64,000 bases of DNA from CAVOOW01 sp963697675 (GTDB lineage Bacteria > Actinomycetota > Actinomycetes > JACCUZ01), in the NCBI GenBank assembly GCA_963697675.1, contig CAVOOW010000002.1, forward strand, positions 62,001 through 126,000, given 5' to 3'. The position numbers and the translations under genes were made by a program. Below the pieces are notes generated by a model. That model was not told where the DNA came from and searched no databases. It worked only from the letters and a program-made list of their open reading frames with translations. Numbering within the stretch: position 1 is the first letter of the stretch; every line of letters starts with the position of its first letter. Of the stretch, positions 35,315 to 46,073 are shown in pieces.

Positions 35315-38258
35315 ATGCTCGACAACGAGCCCACCGGCACCGACTCGGCAACCACCGAGTCCGGCGCCAGCACAACATCAGACGACACGCCCACCCAGGG
35401 CACGGCCAGGCGCACGTCGGCCGCCACCACGACCCGCCGCCGCGGCGCGACCCGCCCAGCGGGCCCACCCGCCACCGGCGTCGGACACGCCGGCGTCGGA
35501 CACACCGGCACCGGACGCGGCCGAGCAGGCCCGCCCGGTCGATGCCGGAGCCGGGGACACTGGCGCCACTGGCGACGCAGCCTCGGACGCGCCGGTCGCG
35601 AAGAAGGCCGCCCGCAAGCGGACGACGAAGAAGGCCACCGCCAAGGCAACTGCGGCCAGCGCCGAGGACCCGGTCCACTCGAACGAGCCGGTCGAGCCCG
35701 CCGAGCCCGCCGAGCCGGTCAAGGCGGCCAAGCGCACGCGGAAGCGGACGACGGCCCCCTCGGCAGCTCCGCCCGAGGCGCACACCGGTGACGAGACCGC
35801 GGACGCGGCAGACAGCCAGCCGGCCGCTGCCCCCACGAGCGCGACCCTGCTCTTCCAGCCGCCGGAGGCAGCGGCGCCCGCGCCGCGCCGCCGTACGGCG
35901 AAGAAGACCGCCCCGGCGGAGACGCCGGTGGCGGACGCTGAGCCGGACGACGACGCCGGTGAGCCTGCACAAGAGGGAGTCGACGAGAGCACCGAGGAAG
36001 GCGGCCCACGACGGCGCCGCCGAGGCGGCAGGGGTCGACGGGGCCGTGGCCGCACGGGCGCGGCCGAGGGCGACGGCATGGCCGAGATCGGCGACGACGG
36101 CTCGGCCTCAGCCGGCGCGGTCACGACCTCGACCGACGACGCGGCCGGCGAATCCGGTGACGCGGGCGACTCGGACGACGAAGAGACAGCCGCCGACGGC
36201 ACCAGGCGGCGTCGCCGCCGGCGTCGCCGCGGCGGAAGCGGGGACGACCCGCTCGAGACCGACGACCCGCCGAACACGGTCGTGCGGGTCCGTGAGCCGC
36301 GCAAGCAGACCCGGTCGCGCAGCGGCAGTGGCGGGGGCGGCGGCAACGAGGACGACGACGGCGTGCGCTCGATCAAGGGCTCGACCCGCCTGGAGGCCAA
36401 GAAGCAGCGGCGTCGCGAAGGCCGCGACGCCGGTCGCAAGCGCCCCTCGATCATCACCGAGGCGGAGTTCCTCGCGCGTCGCGAGTCGGTGCACCGCACG
36501 ATGATCGTGCGACAGTCCGGTGAGCGCACCCAGATCGCCGTGCTCGAGGACGACGTGCTCGTCGAGCACTACGTCGCGCGTGCGGACAGTGCCGGCATCG
36601 CCGGCAACGTCTACCTGGGCAAGGTGCAGAACGTCCTGCCCTCGATGGAGGCCGCGTTCATCGACGTCGGCAAGGGCCGCAACGCCGTGCTCTACGCCGG
36701 AGAGGTGAACTGGGACGCTGCCGGCCTGGACGGGCAGCCCAAGCGCATCGAGCAGGCGCTCAAGTCCGGTGACTCGGTGCTCGTGCAGGTGACCAAGGAC
36801 CCGATCGGCCACAAGGGCGCCCGCCTGTCCAGCCAGATCTCGCTCGCCGGCCGCTATCTCGTCTACGTGCCGAGCGGCTCGATGACCGGCATCAGTCGCA
36901 AGCTGCCCGACACCGAGCGCACCCGGCTCAAGACCATCCTCAAGAAGGTCGTGCCCGAGGGTGCCGGCGTGATCGTGCGCACCGCGGCCGAAGGCGCCAG
37001 CGAGGAAGAGCTGGCCCGCGACGTGACCCGGCTGTCCGCGCAGTGGGAGGACATCGACAAGAAGGCGCAGCGGATGACGGCGCCCGCGCTGCTCTACAGC
37101 GAGCCGGACCTGACCATCCGCGTGGTCCGCGACATCTTCAACGAGGACTTCGCGCAGCTGATCGTCTCCGGGGACGACGCCTGGGACACGCTGCAGGGCT
37201 ACATCGGCCACGTCGCGCCGGATCTCGCCGACCGTCTCACCCGCTGGACCGACGACCAGGACGTGTTCGCCGCCAACCGGGTCGACGAGCAGCTCGCCAA
37301 GGGACTCGACCGCAAGGTCTGGCTGCCCAGCGGTGGCTACCTGGTCATCGACCGCACCGAGGCGATGATCGTCGTCGACGTCAACACCGGGAAGTTCACC
37401 GGTTCGGGCGGCAACCTCGAGGAGACCGTCACCAAGAACAACCTCGAGGCGGCCGAGGAGATCGTGCGCCAGCTCCGGCTGCGCGACCTCGGCGGCATGA
37501 TCGTCATCGACTTCATCGACATGGTGCTCGAGAGCAACCGCGAGCTGGTGCTGCGCCGGCTCACCGAGTGCCTCGGGCGCGACCGCACCAAGCACCAGGT
37601 CGCCGAGGTGACCTCGCTCGGGCTGGTGCAGATGACCCGCAAGCGTGTCGGGCAGGGCCTGCACGAGGCCTTCTCCGAGACCTGCGAGTGCTGCAACGGG
37701 CGCGGCTTCCACATGCGGTCCGAGCCGGTCGAGGCCCGCCCGGCCGGCTCCGGCGGCAACGGCGGCGGAGGCGGGGGCGGCGGCAACGGCGGCTCGGACG
37801 AGCGCAAGGGTCGCGGCCGAGGTCGCGGCGGCGACACGAAGTCCGACGGAAAGCCCGGGCCCAGGGGCGACTCGAGATCCGGGCCCAACCTCAAGCCCGG
37901 GGCGGAGCTCACGCCTGCGGCGAGTCAGCTGCCCGCCGCAGACTCCAGTCCCGACGCACTTCCTGGGGCGGACGTCAAGCCCGCGGCGAGCAAGTGGTCC
38001 ACGGTCGAGATCGAGCCGGAGACCACGACTGAACGCGAGACGGCGCCACCGACGGAGGGTGAGCGCCCTTTCGAACCAGCCCGCGACGAGACGCCGGTAG
38101 CCGGCTCAGCCGCCTCGGGCGACTCATCCGGGGCCGATGATGCCGGATCGCTGCCCACGCAGACGTTCTCGCCGATCGCCGTCGAGGAAGCGGTCGAAGC
38201 AGACGCGTCGGGGACCCAGACGCCACGACCTCGTCGCCGGAGGCGCGCCACTGGCTGA
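35315..38258 (+). CDS. rne: Ribonuclease E/G family endoribonuclease, one frameshift
   Basis: About 980 residues. From ATG 35315 (MLDNEPTGTDSATTESG, GGGAG eight bases upstream) a long disordered N-terminal extension follows, with a Lys/Arg/Ala-rich segment (AKKAARKRTTKKATAKAT) and RRRRRGGRGRRGRGRTG. An indel near 35465-35520 lies within it. Then come an S1 domain (NVYLGKVQNVLPSMEAAFID), the 5' sensor region (SGSMTGISRKLPDTERTRL), the DNase I-like catalytic part (IVVDVNTGKFTGSGGN and GMIVIDFIDM, supplying the two metal-binding aspartates) and the zinc link CECCNGRGF. Initiates mRNA decay and rRNA/tRNA maturation. The arginine-rich N-terminus is typical of actinobacterial RNase E. Confidence 0.93.
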
Positions 38259-38316
38259 GGTCCGCCGGTCGACCACCCGTCGGCCGGTGTTATCCAGGCC
38301 TGGTGAGGCGGTCAGT

Positions 38317-38346
38317 TTGACCGGTACGGGCTCCCGTTCGTACCCT
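38317..38346 (+). promoter_or_regulatory. Candidate promoter for rplU-rpmA
   Basis: TTGACC (38317-38322) and TACCCT (38341-38346) separated by 18 bases, about 130 bases before rplU. Reasonable match to the actinobacterial housekeeping pattern. Confidence 0.5.
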
Positions 38347-38389
38347 TGACCCTCGGTGCCTTGTGCACCGCAACCCGCGCGCGCCAGCT

Positions 38390-38421
38390 GGCCTGCCTGA
38401 GATCGACGATTTTGGCAGGCC
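38390..38421 (+). promoter_or_regulatory. Leader hairpin of rplU
   Basis: GGCCTGCC (38390-38397) pairs perfectly with GGCAGGCC (38414-38421) around a 16-base loop, in the transcribed leader between the candidate promoter and rplU. A ribosomal-protein leader control element is possible. Confidence 0.45.
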
Positions 38422-38475
38422 GGGCGCTTGGCGCGGGCCCCGAGAACGAGTAAGGAAAGCGAGTCGGTGCTCCCG

Positions 38476-38874
38476 ATGGTTTACGCGATCGTCCGTGCTG
38501 GTGGCCGCCAGGAGAAGGTCTCGGTCGGAGACGTCCTGGAGATCGACCGCCTCCAGGCTGCGCCGGGTGACTCCGTCGAGCTTCCGGTCCTGCTGCTCGT
38601 CGACGGTGCAGACGTCACCAGCGACAAGGCGGCGCTCGCGAAGGCCAGCGTGACGGTCGAGGTGGTCGCCGCTACCAAGGGCCCCAAGATCAACATCCTG
38701 AAGTACAAGAACAAGACCGGCTACCGCAAGCGTCAGGGTCACCGCCAGCACCACACGCAGGTCAAGGTCACCGGCATCGAGACCGGCGCGAAGGCCGCGA
38801 AGACCAGCGCGAAGGCCGAGAAGGCCGCCGAGAGGGTCCCGGCAACGGCGAGCGCGGGCGCCGACACCGAGTAG
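38476..38874 (+). CDS. rplU: 50S ribosomal protein L21
   Basis: 132 residues. Core MVYAIVRAGGRQEKVSVGDV and PKINILKYKNKTGYRKRQGH, ending in a 30-residue Ala/Lys/Glu-rich extension. ATG 38476 fits other L21 proteins; GTG 38467, nine bases after AAGGAA, would add three residues and has the better ribosome site. Confidence 0.95.
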   Translation: MVYAIVRAGGRQEKVSVGDVLEIDRLQAAPGDSVELPVLLLVDGADVTSDKAALAKASVTVEVVAATKGPKINILKYKNKTGYRKRQGHRQHHTQVKVTGIETGAKAAKTSAKAEKAAERVPATASAGADTE

Positions 38875-38936
38875 CACCGCAACACCGCACGGCACCGACG
38901 AATCCGCACGAGACGTAAGAACGAGAGGCTGCAGCG

Positions 38937-39209
38937 ATGGCTCACAAGAAGGGCGCGTCCTCGACCCGCAACGGTCGTGACTCCAACGCGCAGCGCCTCG
39001 GCGTGAAGCGGTTCGGCGGCCAGGCCGTCAACGCCGGCACGATCATCGTTCGCCAGCGCGGGACGCACTTCCACCCCGGCGAGGGTGTCGGCCGCGGCAA
39101 GGACGACACGCTGTTCGCGCTCGTCACCGGCGCGGTGGAGTTCGGCACCCGGCGCGGCCGTCGGGTCGTGAACGTGGTAGCCGCCGAGGCGGCCGAGGTC
39201 GCCAGCTGA
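38937..39209 (+). CDS. rpmA: 50S ribosomal protein L27
   Basis: 90 residues, starting MAHKKGASSTRNGRDSNAQR, which is the mature-type N-terminus that needs no cleavage. Signature GTIIVRQRGTHFHPGEGVGR. Follows rplU, as in most bacteria. Confidence 0.97.
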   Translation: MAHKKGASSTRNGRDSNAQRLGVKRFGGQAVNAGTIIVRQRGTHFHPGEGVGRGKDDTLFALVTGAVEFGTRRGRRVVNVVAAEAAEVAS

Positions 39210-39231
39210 CCAGCAGGCCAGAAACCTACGT

Positions 39232-39262
39232 CGAGGGCGGGCCGGTCACCGGCCCGCCCTCG
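39232..39262 (+). terminator. Terminator-like hairpin after rpmA
   Basis: Perfect 14-base arms CGAGGGCGGGCCGG/CCGGCCCGCCCTCG with a TCA loop. No T-run follows, as is common in actinobacteria. Confidence 0.75.
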
Positions 39263-39320
39263 ATGGCTTAACCGAGGCATCAGCGGTCAATTCAAACGGG
39301 AACCGAGAGGGAGGTGGACC

Positions 39321-40691
39321 GTGGCAACGTTCATCGACCACGTTGTGCTGCACGTCAGCGCCGGTGACGGCGGCCACGGCTGCACGTCCGTACATCGGGA
39401 GAAGTTCAAGCCGCTCGGTGGCCCCGACGGTGGCACCGGGGGTCGGGGTGGCGACGTCGTACTCGTCGTCGATCCCAACACCACGACCCTGCTCGACTAT
39501 CACCACCTGCCGCACCGGCATGCCACGAGCGGCCGACCCGGCCAGGGCGCCAACCGCAGCGGCGCCGACGGCAGCGACCTGGTCCTGCCGGTCCCTGACG
39601 GCACAGTGGTCACGACGCCCGGGCGGCGAGGTGCTCGCCGACCTCGTGGGGGCAGGCACGACGTACGTCGCCGCGCGTGCGGGCCGTGGCGGGCTGGGCA
39701 ACGCCGCCCTCGCGTCAGCGCGGCGGAAGGCGCCGGGGTTCGCGCTGCTCGGTGAGCCCGGCGAGGCGTCGGACATCGTCCTCGAGCTCAAGACCGTCGC
39801 GGACGTCGCGCTCGTCGGGTTCCCCAGCTCGGGCAAGTCGAGCATCGTTGCGTCCATCTCGGCGGCCCGGCCCAAGATCGCCGACTACCCGTTCACGACC
39901 CTCGTGCCCAACCTCGGAGTCGTCGAGGCCGGTGACGTCCGCTACACGGTCGCGGACGTGCCCGGGCCTGATCCCCGGCGCCAGCGAGGGCAAGGGCCTC
40001 GGCCTGGAGTTCCTGCGCCACGTCGAGCGGTGCAGCGCGATCGTGCACGTCATCGACGCCGCCACCGTCGACCCGGGCCGTGACCCGCTCACCGACCTCG
40101 ACGTGATCGAGGCCGAGCTCGCGGCCTACGGCGGCCTGGACGACCGGCCGCGGATGGTCGCCCTGAACAAGACCGACGTCCCCGACGCGCGGGAGATCGC
40201 CGAGATGGTGACCGCCGAGCTCGAGGCGAGGGGCCTGCAGGTCTTCGCCGTCAGCGCGGCGACCCGCGCCGGGCTGCGCGAGCTGTCCTTCGGGATGGCC
40301 GGGCTCGTCTCTGCAGCGCGCGCCGCAGCGCCGCCTCCCGAGGCCACCCGCATCGTGCTGCGCCCTCGCGCTGTCGACGACAGCGGTTTCACGGTCGTTC
40401 GCGAGGAGACCCCGGGCGGCCCGCGCTACCTGGTCAGCGGGGTCAAGCTGACCCGCTGGGTGCGCCAGACCGACTTCGCCAACGACGAGGCCGTCGGCTA
40501 TCTCGCCGACCGGCTCAAGCGGCTCGGCGTCGAGGACGCGCTGGTCGCCGCCGGTGCGCGAGCCGGGCGACGACGTCGCGATCGGCGAGGGCGACGACGC
40601 GGTGCTGTTCGACTGGGAGCCCAGCCTCGATGCGGGCGCCGAGCTGCTGCACGGCCGGCGCGGCCAGGACCTGCGCCTGCAGGGCCGCTGA
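39321..40691 (+). CDS. obgE: GTPase Obg, three frameshifts
   Basis: Essential ribosome-associated GTPase, about 457 residues. GTG 39321 (VATFIDHVVLHVSAGDGGHG) follows GAGGGAGG. The Obg fold shows the glycine-rich GGPDGGTGGRGGDVVLVVD. The G domain has G1 GFPSSGKSSIVASIS, G2 DYPFTTLVPNLG, G3 VADVPG and G4 VALNKTD. The Obg C-terminal domain follows (RLKRLGVEDALVAAG) and ends in RGQDLRLQGR. Indels near 39625, 39965 and 40560. Since the gene is essential, these are probably sequence errors. Confidence 0.95.
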
Positions 40692-40697
40692 CCGACG

Positions 40698-41817
40698 ATG
40701 GCCCCGGTTCCGGCGGCTGATCCCGCCCGGGTGGTCGTCAAGGTCGGCTCCTCGTCGTTGACGACCGCTGCGGGCGGCATCGACGCGCAGCGCCTCGATG
40801 CGCTCGTCGACGGGCTGGCCGGCGCCCGTCTCGCGGGCCGCGAGCTGGTGCTGGTCTCCTCCGGGGCGATCGCTGCCGGGCTGGCGCCGCTCGGCCTGCC
40901 GCGCCGGCCTCGTGACCTGGCCACCCAGCAGGCGGCGGCCAGCGTGGGCCAGGGCCTGCTGGTGCACAGCTATACCGAGTCGTTCGCCCGGCACGGTCTG
41001 ACCGTCGGACAGGTGCTGCTCACCTCCGACGACGTCGTGCGCCGCGCGAACTATCGCAACGCCGCCCGCACCCTGCACCGGCTGCTCGACCTGGGGGTCG
41101 TGCCGGTGGTCAACGAGAACGACACGGTCGCCACCGACGAGATCACGGTCGGCGACAACGACCGGCTGGCCGCTCTGGTGGCCCACCTCGTCCGGGCCGA
41201 CCTGCTGGTGCTGCTCTCCGACGTCGACGGCATCTATGACGGCAACCCGGCCGACCCGGCCTCCCACATCGTGCGCGCCGTGCGCACGCCGGCCGATCTC
41301 GACGGTGTGCCGCTCGGCGCGCTCGGGCGCGTCCGGCATCGGGCGCGGCGGCATGGTCACCAAGGTCGAGGCGGCCACGATCGCCGTCGCCGCCGGCATC
41401 ACCGCCGTCGTGACCTCGGCCACCCGGGTCAGCGAGGTGCTCGCCGGCGCCGACGTCGGCACGGTGTTCCACCCGGTGGGCTCGCGCGCGTCCCGCCGGC
41501 TGCTCTGGCTCGAGCACGCGACGACCCCGCGCGGCCGGCTCCGGCTCGACCATGGCGCGGTGCAGGCCGTCGTGGGCCGGCGGATGTCGCTGCTCGCGGC
41601 GGGGGTCACGGCGGTCGAGGGCGGGTTCGTCGCCGGAGATCCGGTCGACCTCCTTGACGAAAACGGTCACGCGGTGGCCCGCGGACTGGTGAACTTTGAC
41701 GCAACAGAGCTTCCAGGCTTGCTGGGCAGGTCCACCCGGGACCTGGCCAAGGAGATGGGCGCGGCCTACAGCCGCGAGGTCGTGCACCGCGATGACCTGG
41801 TGCTGCTGCGTCGCTAG
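40698..41817 (+). CDS. proB: Glutamate 5-kinase, one frameshift
   Basis: First enzyme of proline synthesis, about 373 residues. Amino-acid kinase domain: RVVVKVGSSSLTTAAGG, LVSSGAIAAGLAPLGL, VNENDTVATDEITVGDNDRL and LLSDVDGIYDGNP. An indel near 41330 separates VPLGALG from GIGRGGMVTKVEAATIA. The C-terminal PUA domain is present (GHAVARGLVNFDATELPGLL). ATG 40698 lies six bases after obgE. The partner proA is not seen here. Confidence 0.95.
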
Positions 41818-41839
41818 GCGTGACAGAGCAAGACGAAGT

Positions 41840-41857
41840 TGGGCCCGACCGGGCCCA
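41840..41857 (+). terminator. Short hairpin after proB
   Basis: TGGGCCC/GGGCCCA with a GACC loop, 22 bases after the stop. Modest terminator candidate, no T-run. Confidence 0.45.
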
Positions 41858-41938
41858 CGTGAGCAGGTAGGACGGTGGAGGGTGGCGCGTCGCTTGGCGA
41901 CCAGCCGGAAGGTCGAACCACCGGGAGAACCCAGCCCG

Positions 41939-42271
41939 ATGTGGCACGTGACGCTCACCGTCGTCGGTGACCCCGTCGGAGCCGGCGAGATCCGCGGTGC
42001 GCTGGAGCGGCTCACCCACGAGCAGCCGTTCCTGCTGTCCGCGCGGTACGCGCCCGATCGCGCCGAGCTGCGCTACTGGGAGGAGGCCCGCGATCTCGAG
42101 GACGCCGCCGCGCTGGCCCTGCGGCTCTGGGGCGAGCACCGGGTCAGCGCCTCGCTGCCCGCCTGGCGGGTGGCCGGCCTCGAGGTCGTCGACCGGGCGA
42201 CCTTCCAGCAGCGTTCGCGGGACACCCCCGCGCCCGCGCTGGTGCCCGCGGGCGGCGTGCGACCGTTCTAG
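41939..42271 (+). CDS. Conserved hypothetical protein
   Basis: 110 residues beginning MWHVTLTVVGDPVGAGEIRG, with an alternating beta/helix pattern (LTHEQPFLLSARYAPDRAEL, YWEEARDLEDAAALALRLWG, RVAGLEVVDRATFQQRS) that suggests a small alpha-beta fold of the ferredoxin-like type. Conserved small proteins sit at this place between proB and nadD in other actinobacteria. ATG 41939 is ten bases after GGGAGA. No function is known to me. Confidence 0.7.
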   Translation: MWHVTLTVVGDPVGAGEIRGALERLTHEQPFLLSARYAPDRAELRYWEEARDLEDAAALALRLWGEHRVSASLPAWRVAGLEVVDRATFQQRSRDTPAPALVPAGGVRPF

Positions 42272-42434
42272 GCGAAATGCGAGCCGCCCCACCCGGAAAC
42301 CGGGCGAAAGCCCCAAGGTGCGCGCGGAGCTGCGCGGTTGATCATGGCGGCGTCTGATTAGATCAACCCGGCCGAGTTCGATCGAGCGCTTAGGCTCGGC
42401 CTCCTGAGACCCGAGATGATTGGAGTGCCTCCCG

Positions 42435-42572
42435 ATGAGCGTCGCCGCTGTGCTCGCCGAAACTGCCAAGGGCAGGGATCTGCCGCTCCAGCCGTGGGCC
42501 ATCGGGCTGACCACCTTCCTGATCCTGACCGCGGCGCTGCTGGTCACGCTGACGTTCGGCAAGGACCGCTAG
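42435..42572 (+). CDS. 45-residue single-helix membrane protein
   Basis: MSVAAVLAETAKGRDLPLQP is followed by one hydrophobic helix (WAIGLTTFLILTAALLVTLT) and ends FGKDR. GGAG lies nine bases before ATG 42435, and the polar-helix-polar design is coherent. Small proteins of this type precede nadD in actinobacteria. Function unknown. Confidence 0.75.
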   Translation: MSVAAVLAETAKGRDLPLQPWAIGLTTFLILTAALLVTLTFGKDR

Positions 42573-42654
42573 ATCCCGCGTGGCGCGCTTTCTCGCGCGT
42601 ACCCCACGCTGCGCCTGAGCGGCGCGCCGTCTGGCGCGCACTAGTCTCGGAAGC

Positions 42655-43296
42655 GTGGTCAGCCCGCAAGACACCCTGCGCCTGGGCATCATGGGTGGCA
42701 CGTTCGACCCGATCCACCACGGTCACCTGGTCGCCGCCAGCGAGGCTGCGACCCGGTTCTCGCTCGACGAGGTCGTGTTCGTGCCGACCGGCCAGCCCTG
42801 GCAGAAGCCGGACGTCGACGTGTCACCGGCGGAGCACCGCTATCTGATGACCGTCATCGCCACCGCCTCCAACCCGCGCTTCACGGTCAGCCGGGTCGAC
42901 CTCGAGCGCCCTGGACCCACGTACACGATCGACACACTGCGCGACCTGCGCGCCCAGCGCGGCGCCGGCGCTGACCTGTTCTTCATCACCGGTGCCGACG
43001 CGCTGGCCCAGATCCTGACCTGGAAGGACTCCGACGAGCTGTTCCAGCTCGCCCACTTCATCGGAGTCACCCGCCCCGGCCACGACCTGTCCGGTGACGG
43101 GCTGCCGGCCGACCGGGTCAGCTTGCTCGAGGTGCCCGCGATGGCGATCTCGAGCACTGCGGTCCGCACGCGGGTCCGCGACGCCGAGCCCATCTGGTAT
43201 CTCGTGCCGGACGGCGTCGTGCAGTACATCGGCAAGTACAGCCTCTACCGTCCCTCGGCCGCGGTCCGGGTGCCGGGTGACATGGCGGTCGGCTGA
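42655..43296 (+). CDS. nadD: Nicotinate-nucleotide adenylyltransferase
   Basis: 213 residues, NAD synthesis. Nucleotidyltransferase motif GIMGGTFDPIHHGHLVAA, nucleotide-site VPTGQPWQK, FFITGADALAQILTW and the C-terminal ISSTAVRTRVRD. GTG 42655. The stop overlaps the ATG of the LytR-type gene. Confidence 0.96.
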   Translation: MVSPQDTLRLGIMGGTFDPIHHGHLVAASEAATRFSLDEVVFVPTGQPWQKPDVDVSPAEHRYLMTVIATASNPRFTVSRVDLERPGPTYTIDTLRDLRAQRGAGADLFFITGADALAQILTWKDSDELFQLAHFIGVTRPGHDLSGDGLPADRVSLLEVPAMAISSTAVRTRVRDAEPIWYLVPDGVVQYIGKYSLYRPSAAVRVPGDMAVG

Positions 43297-44770
43297 TGGG
43301 CCGCCACGGTCGACCCGAGCCGGATGCGCTCGCCGGCGTCGACGTCGCCGCCGATCTCGAGTCCGGTCCGGTCATCGACGTCGCCCCCTCAGCGCAGAAG
43401 GCGTCGACGGCGGAGGCGCGGGCCGGATGCGAGCCATCGGCATCGCCATGCTGCCGACGCGGCCGAGGAGCCGGCTGAGCAGGCGGCCGAGCAGCCGGTG
43501 GCTGCGGGTCCCGCGGACCCAGCCGTGGTGCGCGCGACCCTGGCCGGCGCCACGGTCATCGCCCGCCGTGACAGGCAGGCCGAGCGGAAGGCCCGTCGCG
43601 CCGCGACCCGGCGCCGGCTGCTGCTCATCGGCGCGGTCGTCGTCGCCCTCCTGCTGATCGTCGGAGTGGCCGCCGTCGTGATCTCCGGCAGGGGTGAGGA
43701 CGCGCCGCCGCCGACGGCAGCGAAAACGCCGCAGCAGTCGACGCTGCTCGTGCAGGTTGCCGGGCAGGACAGCACCGCCGTCGTGAACGCACTCGTCGGG
43801 GTCACCAAGTCCACCGGAGACAGTGCCGCCCTGCTGATCCCCGCCGGACTGCTCGTCGACGACGCCAGCTCCGGGAACATGCCGTTCGGCGAGACCCTGA
43901 CGTTGCCCGCCAAGACGGCCTCCCGGGACGCGCTGACCGACCTGCTCGGCGTGCGCGTGAACAGCTCCTGGGTGTTGACGCAGGCGGGCCTGGCGGCCCT
44001 GGTCAACAAGGTCGGTGGTGTCCAAGCCACCGTCGACGTCGACGTCCTCGGCAAGAACGCCAAGGGCGAGGAAGCCGTCGTGGTGCGCGCCGGCAGTCAG
44101 CGGCTCACCGGGTCGCAGGCGGCGGCCTACGCGAGCTATCTCGCCGACGGGGAGCCCGAGACGGTGCGCCTCGCCCGGTTCAACGACGTGTTCGACGGAG
44201 TGCTGCGCGCTCTGCCCGCCACCGAGCCCGCCATCGCCGCAACGATCACCGGGCTGTCGACCGGCTCGAGATCGTCGCTGACTCCCGCGCAGCTCGCCAG
44301 CCTGCTCGTCGTGCTCCGGACGGCCGCGACCAAGGAACTGCTCCACTACGACGTGCTGCCGGTCAACGACATCGACACCGGAGACAGCGTGGACACCTAC
44401 GGCCTCGACTCGGCCAAGACGGGCGCTCTCCTGCAGTCGCTGTTCGCGGGGTCGTTGCAGAAGGACCGCACGGGCGACACCGTCCGGGTCCTCGTCGAGA
44501 ACGGCATCGGCACACCTGACCTGGTGACGGCGGCTCGGGTCAAGCTGGTCAAGGACGGCTTCCAGTTCATCACCGGCGGGAACGCCTCCGACCTCAGCTC
44601 GACGGCGCCGAGCGTGGTCCTGATCGAGGACGGGTCGGCCGAAGGCCCAGGCTCGCGGCGCCCGGGTCGCGAAGTCGCTCGGCCTGCCGACGAGCTCGAT
44701 CCAGATCAATCCGCGAGGTCAGACGGTCGCCGACGTCATCGTGATTTTGGGCGCTGATTTCAAGCCGTGA
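43296..44770 (+). CDS. LytR-CpsA-Psr-type protein with LytR C-terminal domain, frameshifted
   Basis: About 490 residues. A charged cytoplasmic N-terminus (MGRHGRPEPDALAGVDVAAD) is followed by one helix (LLLIGAVVVALLLIVGVAAV). The extracellular domain has the LCP-like fold in reduced form (LLIPAGLLVDDASSGNMPFG, VNKVGGVQATVDVDVLG, GSQRLTGSQAAAYASYLADG) and then the LytR_C domain, ending GQTVADVIVILGADFKP. Indels near 43420-43445 and 44645. The core arginines of active LCP ligases are hard to place, so it may be a degenerate relative. Such proteins attach glycopolymers to peptidoglycan. ATG 43296 overlaps nadD. Confidence 0.8.
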
Positions 44771-44843
44771 GAGGCTAGGGGTCCTGCACGCCGGGCTACT
44801 GCCCGGCGACTGCCCGTATTTCCGGTCGAGGAGTTACCCCCGC

Positions 44844-45314
44844 GTGTCCATCACCCCCCGAGCCCGTGAGCTCACCGTTGCCGCCGCCGAGGCGGCCGCC
44901 GACAAGCTCGCCGAGGACATCGTCGCGTTCGACGTGAGCGAGCAGCTCGTCATCACCGACGCCTTCCTGATCTGCTCGGCGCCCAACGACCGCCAGGTCA
45001 AGTCCATCGTCGACGCCGTCGAGGAGCGGCTGCGCGGGATGGGTGCCAAGCCGGCCCGCCGCGAAGGCGAGCGTGAGGGCCGCTGGGTGCTGCTCGACTA
45101 CGTCGACATCATCGTGCACGTGCAGCACGCCGAGGAGCGGCTGTTCTACTCCCTCGAGCGGATCTGGAAGGACTGCCCGACCGTCGAGCTGCCCGACGAG
45201 GTGCGCCGTGGCCGGTCGATCCACGACGCCGGCTCCAGGCGCGACAGTGCAGACGGCTCCAGGCGTGGCAATGCAGACGTCGCGGGATCGAGCGTGCGCG
45301 GAGCGGCGTCCTGA
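44844..45314 (+). CDS. rsfS: Ribosome silencing factor
   Basis: 156 residues, starting at GTG 44844 with GAGGAG upstream. Conserved core: DIVAFDVSEQLVITDAFLIC, RQVKSIVDAVEERL and WVLLDYVDIIVHVQHAEERL, then FYSLERIWKDCP. The last 40 residues carry two near-identical units (SRRDSADGSRRGNADVAG) that look like a recent duplication of an 18-24-base segment. Blocks subunit joining by binding L14 in starved cells. Confidence 0.94.
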   Translation: MSITPRARELTVAAAEAAADKLAEDIVAFDVSEQLVITDAFLICSAPNDRQVKSIVDAVEERLRGMGAKPARREGEREGRWVLLDYVDIIVHVQHAEERLFYSLERIWKDCPTVELPDEVRRGRSIHDAGSRRDSADGSRRGNADVAGSSVRGAAS

Positions 45315-45343
45315 CCACGCCAGCCCGCGACGCCGTACCCCGC

Positions 45344-45997
45344 TTGCTTGCCCGCCTCGTTCTGTGGCGGCACGGGCAGACGGCCTGGAACGCCGAGCAG
45401 CGCTTCCAGGGCCACACCGACATCGGCCTCGACGACGTGGGACGAGAGCAGGCGGAGCGGGCGGCGCGCATCCTGGCCGCCGTCGCGCCGTCGGTCATCG
45501 TGTCCTCCGACCTCTCTCGCGCCGTCGAGACGGCGGCGGCACTCAGCACCGTGACGGGCGTCGAGGTGCGCACCGACGAACGGCTGCGTGAGACGTACGG
45601 CGGCGCGTGGCAAGGCAGGACGATCGAGCAGATCCGCGCGACCGACGCCGAGGCGTACGACCTCTGGCGGGCCGACACGGCCATCGACGTGCGGGCCGGA
45701 GGGGGAGAGACGCGCTCGCAGCTTGCCGAACGCGCTGTCCCGGCCATCATGGACGCGCTGGCCCTCGCACCGGCAGGCGCCACGGTGGTCGTGGTCACCC
45801 ATGGTGGCACCGTGCGCGCCGCTCTCGGCACCCTGCTGCGGCTGCCGATGCAGAACTGGTCGGCGATCGCCGGCCTGGCCAACTGCTGCTGGTCGGTGCT
45901 GGAGGAGCACCAGGGTGACCCCTCGCGACCGGGCTGGCGGCTGCTCGAGCACAACGCGGGCACGCTGCCGCAGATGGTGCTGGGCGATGAGCCGTGA
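45344..45997 (+). CDS. Histidine phosphatase (phosphoglycerate mutase-like)
   Basis: About 217 residues. Active-site RHG motif LVLWRHGQTAWNAEQRFQGH, phospho-acceptor partner SDLSRAVETAAALS, and the second histidine in TVVVVTHGGTVRAAL. The start is uncertain: TTG 45344 is used because no ATG or GTG in frame lies near the rsfS stop. It commonly follows rsfS in actinobacteria; some of these act as glucosyl-3-phosphoglycerate or other sugar phosphatases, so a general name is kept. Confidence 0.88.
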   Translation: MLARLVLWRHGQTAWNAEQRFQGHTDIGLDDVGREQAERAARILAAVAPSVIVSSDLSRAVETAAALSTVTGVEVRTDERLRETYGGAWQGRTIEQIRATDAEAYDLWRADTAIDVRAGGGETRSQLAERAVPAIMDALALAPAGATVVVVTHGGTVRAALGTLLRLPMQNWSAIAGLANCCWSVLEEHQGDPSRPGWRLLEHNAGTLPQMVLGDEP

Positions 45998-46073
45998 GTC
46001 CGGCGGGCGGGTTCGTGCCATGACGGCGTGGTAGATAGACTGACGCGTCCCGCTCCGGCGGGTGCATTGATCT

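Noticed and set aside
35254..36504. Arg/Ser/Pro-rich 416-residue protein upstream of and overlapping rne
   Set aside because: It is an out-of-frame reading of the disordered RNase E N-terminus; the true frame carries the Lys/Ala-rich segment.
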